Shown here: positions 60,601-64,000 of the stretch, piece by piece
Numbering within the stretch: the first letter of the stretch is position 1
Layout of the letters: each line of letters starts with the position of its first letter
DNA from: Sinotaia quadrata
Taxonomy: Eukaryota > Mollusca > Gastropoda > Architaenioglossa > Viviparidae
Assembly (NCBI GenBank): GCA_028829895.1
Contig: CM054181.1
Span: 102,231,860-102,295,859 of the forward strand
DNA: 64,000 nt
Reading direction: 5' to 3'
Made by a program: the position numbers and the translations under genes
Notes under the pieces: model-generated
What the model was told of the DNA's origin: nothing
Databases searched by the model: none
What the model saw: the letters and a program-made list of their open reading frames with translations, nothing else

Positions 60601-63361
60601 GTTGTGTGTGAAGGGAGGCAGGGATTTCTAATTTGTTATCATTGTCCCATAAATGACATTTAAACCACTAAATCATATCATGCTTTAGCTCATTGCTTTA
60701 CATTTTATTCTAAATGAATTATGAAGAATGTATTTTTCTTAAATATTTTTTTGTACCCAACTATTGTCATGTATCGTGCAATTGGTCAGAAATTTGAAAG
60801 AAAAATAGGGTGGGACTCTTTTATATAATGCACCTGCTATAAGGTGTGGATGTGGATAATTCTGATGCAGAAATATGTAAATTGTTTTAAAATTTTAAGT
60901 CCCACTTTACTGAAAGCATTGGGGAACTGAACTCGTTTCTTATTAAAAGTCAATTAAAATTGCTTAAATACTTTCTTCTAATAAACTCACATGATAAACT
61001 ATAATTAAAAGTTTTTAACTTTTATTTTACTGGAAATTATAGAATTTTGAAAGCTGGTGCCATTAGACAAAAGTATTCAGCAGTGATTTGCGTACTCTCT
61101 GCCACTTGACAGAATTCACTATTATATAATAAGATCAGATAAAATAACATTTAAAGCTTGTGTTAGAGTGAGAGCCATTAATAATTTTTTATTTAACAAA
61201 CATTAATTATTTAACCAACAATGATGTAAATATACAGAATATATAACTCTGTCAATTCATTGGTTATCATAGTTTGAGATTGTTATCTTTATGTATTTAA
61301 ATAAACAGTTGAGAAATAATTAAATCAGACTTAAATCCTTGCCATTCATTAAAATAGATGCATTAGATATGAATATTATTGGTTACAAGTAATGTTAATT
61401 GTATAATCCAAACTAGTAGCATGTATTAGAAATACAGTATACCATTGTGACCACTTTTTGATGTTGAGTCCTTTTTCCCCCAATTGTTTTTTCATCTGCC
61501 TCCAGTTACTTCCCTTCTTTCATTATTCATCTGCTGTCCATCTTTTGTCTATGTGCTAAAGCATGTGCAGCACTAAATGTTTTGGTTGTCACTTAGATTT
61601 AACACCATTTTTATTGTTAAGTCTTGTTGATTTCTATTTTTACAAACACTTTTTAAAATTAAATATGGCTCCTAGAGCAAATAAACTTTTTAGTAGTAGT
61701 ATTGCTGCATGACAAAATTAAATATTTACCAATTTATTTATTGTTCCCATTGTTTTAATTATTATTCTCAATGTCATATTATTATTTTAATGTTTGAAAT
61801 TTAATCTTGTGGAACTGTCAAATCCATAACAATGTAGTTTTATGGGAAAATTCCATTTATTGTTCCTTCTTTCACTCTTAGACTTATTTTCAATAAGGAC
61901 AAGTAGCATGCCTGTCCGACATGAATAAAAATTTGCAATGTTTATTCTTATTTGCATTTTATCTTTACCAGTTTTTAATTTTACAATACATTGATTTTGA
62001 TATCTGAGAAAATACATGACTAGTGAATCTTTCAGGTTGTCATATTAATGGATTTTTCATGTCATACTGGATTTTCTTAATAAATGATTATAATTCTTTT
62101 TGAAAATAAATATAACATAGCAGTAATATTGCTTAAGGTACTTTTCTTTTTTTCCCCTGTCATTTATTTGTTGTAGGAATCATGTAAACTTAGTCTGTTT
62201 GCTGTTGTTTTGCTTTTTTTTTTTTTGCTTTTTTTAATGATTTCTTAATATAAATTTTAATTTATTAAATTTTGAAAAAAAATTTTTTTTCATTTGTGTT
62301 TAGATTTTCTTTCACATGGCTAGTCTGAAATAAATACATAGGAATTATTTTGTGTGTGTGTGTGTGTATTATATATTATAATTTATATATTCATAAATGC
62401 ATGCATGTTTACAGTCGTCTCTTATCTCTGGTCTACTCGGAAAGGTGACTACCTCAAAACTCACATAATGTGGGTGAAAATATATTTATAGAACTAATGC
62501 ATCAAGATCTCTAACTAATTATTGATTCTTATTATCATCAAAGAACATTACAGCCATCAAGCAGAATTGTAATTAATGTTTATAAAAATAATCTGTTTCA
62601 AGATTTTAATAGGTGTAATTTTGTAAACTGTACATTGGGATTCATTAAATGTCCAGATACTGACAAGATACATAGATTATTGGGTTATATAGAAAGTTCT
62701 GTATAATCCAGCACAAAATGTATAAAACTAGCCTATTAACAATTTTACAAAACTTATTTTCATAAGCACTATTGTCTCTGATGGATTAAGTTATTCTGGG
62801 GTGTTTTTTAAAAATAATTTACAGTATAAAAGAATTAGCAATTGCTGAATGGATTTTATGTTAGGTCAAATAAATAATCAGAATTCAAATAAGCAAGAAA
62901 CTGCTCTAAACACTCTCCCCAAAACACTAAAGAAAAAAATATAATAAAATAAATATGATAAATGTTTGATTTTTCTTTTAAATATTGACTTTTTAAATGA
63001 CTTTTGTTCTTGTAGTTTAATCACTTAAATGCTATACTTTGTTATGTTGATAATAAATTACAAAGGAAAAATGGTAAGTTTTTGTTTTTATTTGTGTGTA
63101 TGTGTATTTTGATTTTTGTTATATTCATTGAATACAAAAGCAAGGGTGCCTTAAAAAATATTACTGGAAGAGTTAAAATATATTTTTATTTTCATAGGGG
63201 CTCACTCTGGCAAGCCAGAGAGTGCAGACTATGACAGCGGTGCACGGGATTTGAGCCCAGAACCAGTCAGCTTAACACAGCTAATGATGTCCCAGGATCC
63301 CTCAGCTATACGTGATGTTAAGGATATGGGATCTGGCAAAGTTCTTGATTTGGCTGACAGG
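45517..63361 (+). CDS. MCC: MCC (colorectal mutant cancer protein) long EF-hand isoform, N-terminal part (3 coding exons, continues off the right edge)
   Basis: MCC is a coiled-coil scaffold linked in vertebrates to Wnt and NF-kappaB signalling and to cell polarity and migration. Exons 45517-45656, 59884-60140 and 63198-63361 join in phase and give 187 codons. The order matches the N terminus of the long human isoform as I recall it: a serine-rich lead (SSASDSSSTSEEERLKRLF), an EF-hand loop DADGDGYLDGED (residues 38-49), CKQLNLEDS, a second degenerate EF-like segment (NNTRISFADFLRCR), SWPTMSSDSLG and DYDSGARDLSPEP. The coiled coils that form most of MCC lie outside the window. The start ATG has a good context (AAGC-ATG-G). 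A TTG 12 nt upstream is in frame but was not preferred. Confidence 0.92.
47880..48500 (+). repeat. Dispersed repeat family, copy D
   Basis: Starts with ggagtaaatttgcctatccct and keeps gccagagttggagtaaacaa, gcagaagtccagtcatgaaa and gcatgtattgggctta. It ends in an A/T-rich tail near aaaaataaagtttaaag, at the same family position where copy C ends. Confidence 0.75.
48955..49325. repeat. Imperfect GTA/GCA trinucleotide tract
   Basis: About 370 bp made almost wholly of gtagtagcagt-like triplets. The 133- and 65-codon minus-strand ORFs across it (Thr/Ile- or Leu/Val-rich) are artefacts of the repeat lacking stops in those frames. Confidence 0.92.
49423..49700. repeat. 73-bp tandem repeat, 3.7 copies
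   Basis: The unit is tgtaaataatttagctatgc, acagattggatttgattact, tactcctaatcttactcttt and aacctaacttcac. Anchors lie at 49426, 49499, 49575 and 49648. The second unit has a 3-bp insertion (aat). Inner copies are nearly identical, so the expansion is recent. Confidence 0.92.
50735..51300. repeat. Cryptic repeat rich in ctagtactagtagc and taatcaagtcctagta
   Basis: Motifs such as taatcaa-tc-tagta, gtttacta and agcagtaatcaa recur at irregular spacing. It is a slipped, low-complexity region and not a clean array. Confidence 0.5.
54044..54475 (-). CDS. Unrecognised 143-codon ORF, antisense in MCC intron 1
   Basis: It is the longest ORF in the window that is not simple repeat. It encodes MRKQYIRWLEQDV at the start, SDIKLQYVSAADLIDRHQFL in the middle and SLYYAANESHLMTSHWQTTL near the end. 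Codon use and amino-acid mix look protein-like. The ORF stays open upstream to 54508, and an acceptor-like taatttacag lies directly before AAAATG, so it could be the last exon of a nested gene or a retrocopy. An AATAAA on the minus strand near 53965 sits about 80 nt after the stop. The C-terminal layout (basic strand, YYAA, then a Trp-bearing helix) is reminiscent of a PH domain end, but this is a weak impression. A poly-C run encodes the prolines near residue 40. Confidence 0.3.
   Translation of the reverse strand: MRKQYIRWLEQDVQTSRRYFGKANKTYNVFSMYIASPPPLLWGNFSCTITKSDIKLQYVSAADLIDRHQFLVVTHPTIDSTVVQIELQSLQHSIHGKSMAPMIVHAVKKRSLYYAANESHLMTSHWQTTLDYLIKSSQALMPS
55683..55905. repeat. 43-bp tandem repeat, 5 copies
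   Basis: The unit is gtacattaataagattttct, tatgtataaatagaaattgt and ttt. Anchors lie at 55689, 55730, 55773, 55816 and 55860. The last three copies are the most alike. Confidence 0.85.
56580..57310. repeat. Compound minisatellite (56-57 bp), two subfamilies
   Basis: One subfamily (about 56600-57050) carries caacccattgtgtacacta and ctgatgtacataaagtgatt. The other (about 57050-57300) carries cattgtatatgatatagctt and tgatacttaaagtgattctt. Both share aaagtgattcttattcctct, so they derive from one unit. The 80-codon ORF across the second subfamily is a periodic translation. A hAT MITE is inserted in the first subfamily. Confidence 0.8.
56667..56844. mobile_element. hAT MITE, 178 bp
   Basis: It begins CAGTGGTTCCCAAATTTT and ends ACACTTTAGGAAATACTG, which pair at 13 of 18 positions as terminal inverted repeats. 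Flanking octamers ttttaacc and cactaacc are an imperfect candidate for the 8-bp duplication typical of hAT. Minisatellite units lie on both sides, so the insertion happened inside the array. Confidence 0.65.
59884..60140 (+). CDS. MCC: MCC coding exon 2
   Basis: The acceptor is ttatgtgttgcag. The exon completes the Gly codon and continues EDFVFMCKQLNLEDSAMEIR, then RISFADFLRCRARVM, and ends SSDSL in phase 1 before gtaagt. It holds the end of EF-hand 1 and the second EF-like segment, in which the loop lacks most acidic ligands and probably does not bind calcium. Confidence 0.92.
60141..63197. other. MCC intron 2
   Basis: A 3.1-kb AT-rich intron. A short TG run lies at about 62350-62367. No coding sequence or clear mobile element is recognised. 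Confidence 0.8.
63198..63361 (+). CDS. MCC: MCC coding exon 3
   Basis: After ttttcatag the exon completes a Gly codon and reads AHSGKPESADYDSGARDLSP, then SLTQLMMSQDPSAIRD and GKVLDLADR, ending in phase 0 before gtaggt. The YDSGARDL motif is shared with the human long isoform. Confidence 0.92.
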
Positions 63362-64000
63362 GTAGGTAACTCTTCAGATGGGCATTCATTTTAGATTAAG
63401 TGACTATTTTAAGTTTTATTTAAAATTAGAATGGTTTTTCTCCAGGTGTGTGAATTTGTAGCTTATAAATTTTTGTAATCAAGAAAAGAAATGATCAAAT
63501 TAGGTACAGCTGTGTATATTTGCATGTTGTACATGTCACTTTTATTGAAACTTCTCTCAAGAATTGTTCATGACCTGTATTCTTTAGACAATGCTGATTT
63601 CATTCATCTCTCTGAACTTTTTTAATTTTGTGACAAATTTTAATTCTGTCAAATTTATCTATGCTTTTTTTAGTGTTAAAATAATGAAAACATCACTAAT
63701 TATATATATTTACCACCAACATTTAATCAGACCTAGTCAGATTGCTGCGTACAGCCACAGAAAAATAATTTATTATTATTGATCATTAATCTATTGTGAG
63801 TGAATATTAATTAAATATTTGTGACATTTTTGGTCATTCAGGTGAATCCAGCACATAGAAGTAGTTATACACATCTATGAGCTGTAGACCAGTCCTACAG
63901 CATTAACTGTCTGATACTGGCAGGATTGTTTGAAGAATTCTAGTTGTGATAGTAGGTCTCTTCATTGGAACAGCCTCCTCAGTGACAGAATCAGTTTTTA
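63362..64000. other. MCC intron 3 (start)
   Basis: AT-rich intron sequence up to the window edge; no further exon is recognised. Confidence 0.75.

Noticed and set aside
1..64000. CRISPR arrays, operons, phage or plasmid functions
   Set aside because: Tandem arrays here have no alternation of constant repeats and unique spacers, and the genes are spliced animal genes.

Overview
The window is eukaryotic nuclear DNA from an animal. It is very AT-rich, with long introns bounded by GT/AG, codons split between exons, microsatellites, minisatellites and old transposon fragments. There is no operon, CRISPR array, phage or plasmid feature. Gene content (axonemal dynein heavy chain, tropomodulin, EF-hand form of MCC), a tRNA-derived SINE and many hAT-type ends suggest an invertebrate. 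A lophotrochozoan, perhaps a gastropod mollusc, is my best guess, but this rests on general resemblance only.

Layout. (1) About 1-11.5 kb, minus strand: the first five coding exons (302 codons) of an axonemal dynein heavy chain best matched to DNAH6. The gene runs off the left edge. Its probable promoter, about 11.35-11.55 kb, carries X-box-like (RFX) palindromes as expected of a ciliary gene. (2) About 11.5-24.2 kb: a long stretch without recognised coding sequence. It holds a CpG-containing tandem repeat, a pyrimidine-rich repeat, hAT remnants, a reverse copy of a dispersed repeat, and a possible 5' exon ending at a strong donor at 12180/12181. (3) 24.2-39.7 kb, plus strand: a complete tropomodulin gene in nine coding exons (355 aa), all junctions in phase. 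Its introns carry a SINE, several minisatellites, a piggyBac transposase relic, a mariner/pogo-like MITE and two decayed tandem copies of exon 6. (4) About 39.7-45.3 kb: 3' flank, a minisatellite and an island of broken ORFs, probably a dead mobile element. (5) 45.3 kb to the right edge, plus strand: the first three coding exons (187 codons) of MCC in its long EF-hand isoform. A 14.2-kb first intron cuts the EF-hand loop and holds more repeats, a hAT MITE and an unexplained 143-codon antisense ORF.

The three genes work in different processes: ciliary beating, capping of actin pointed ends, and signalling/polarity scaffolding. Nothing suggests they form one system. DNAH6 and the possible tropomodulin 5' exon may be divergently transcribed from about 11.4-12.2 kb. 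I found no evidence for a novel multi-gene system. The most noteworthy observations are the tandem pseudo-exons in tropomodulin, a perfect GC-rich hairpin at 26.4 kb, the four-copy dispersed repeat, the RFX-like sites, and a set of young tandem arrays. All calls come from reading by eye, without database searches.
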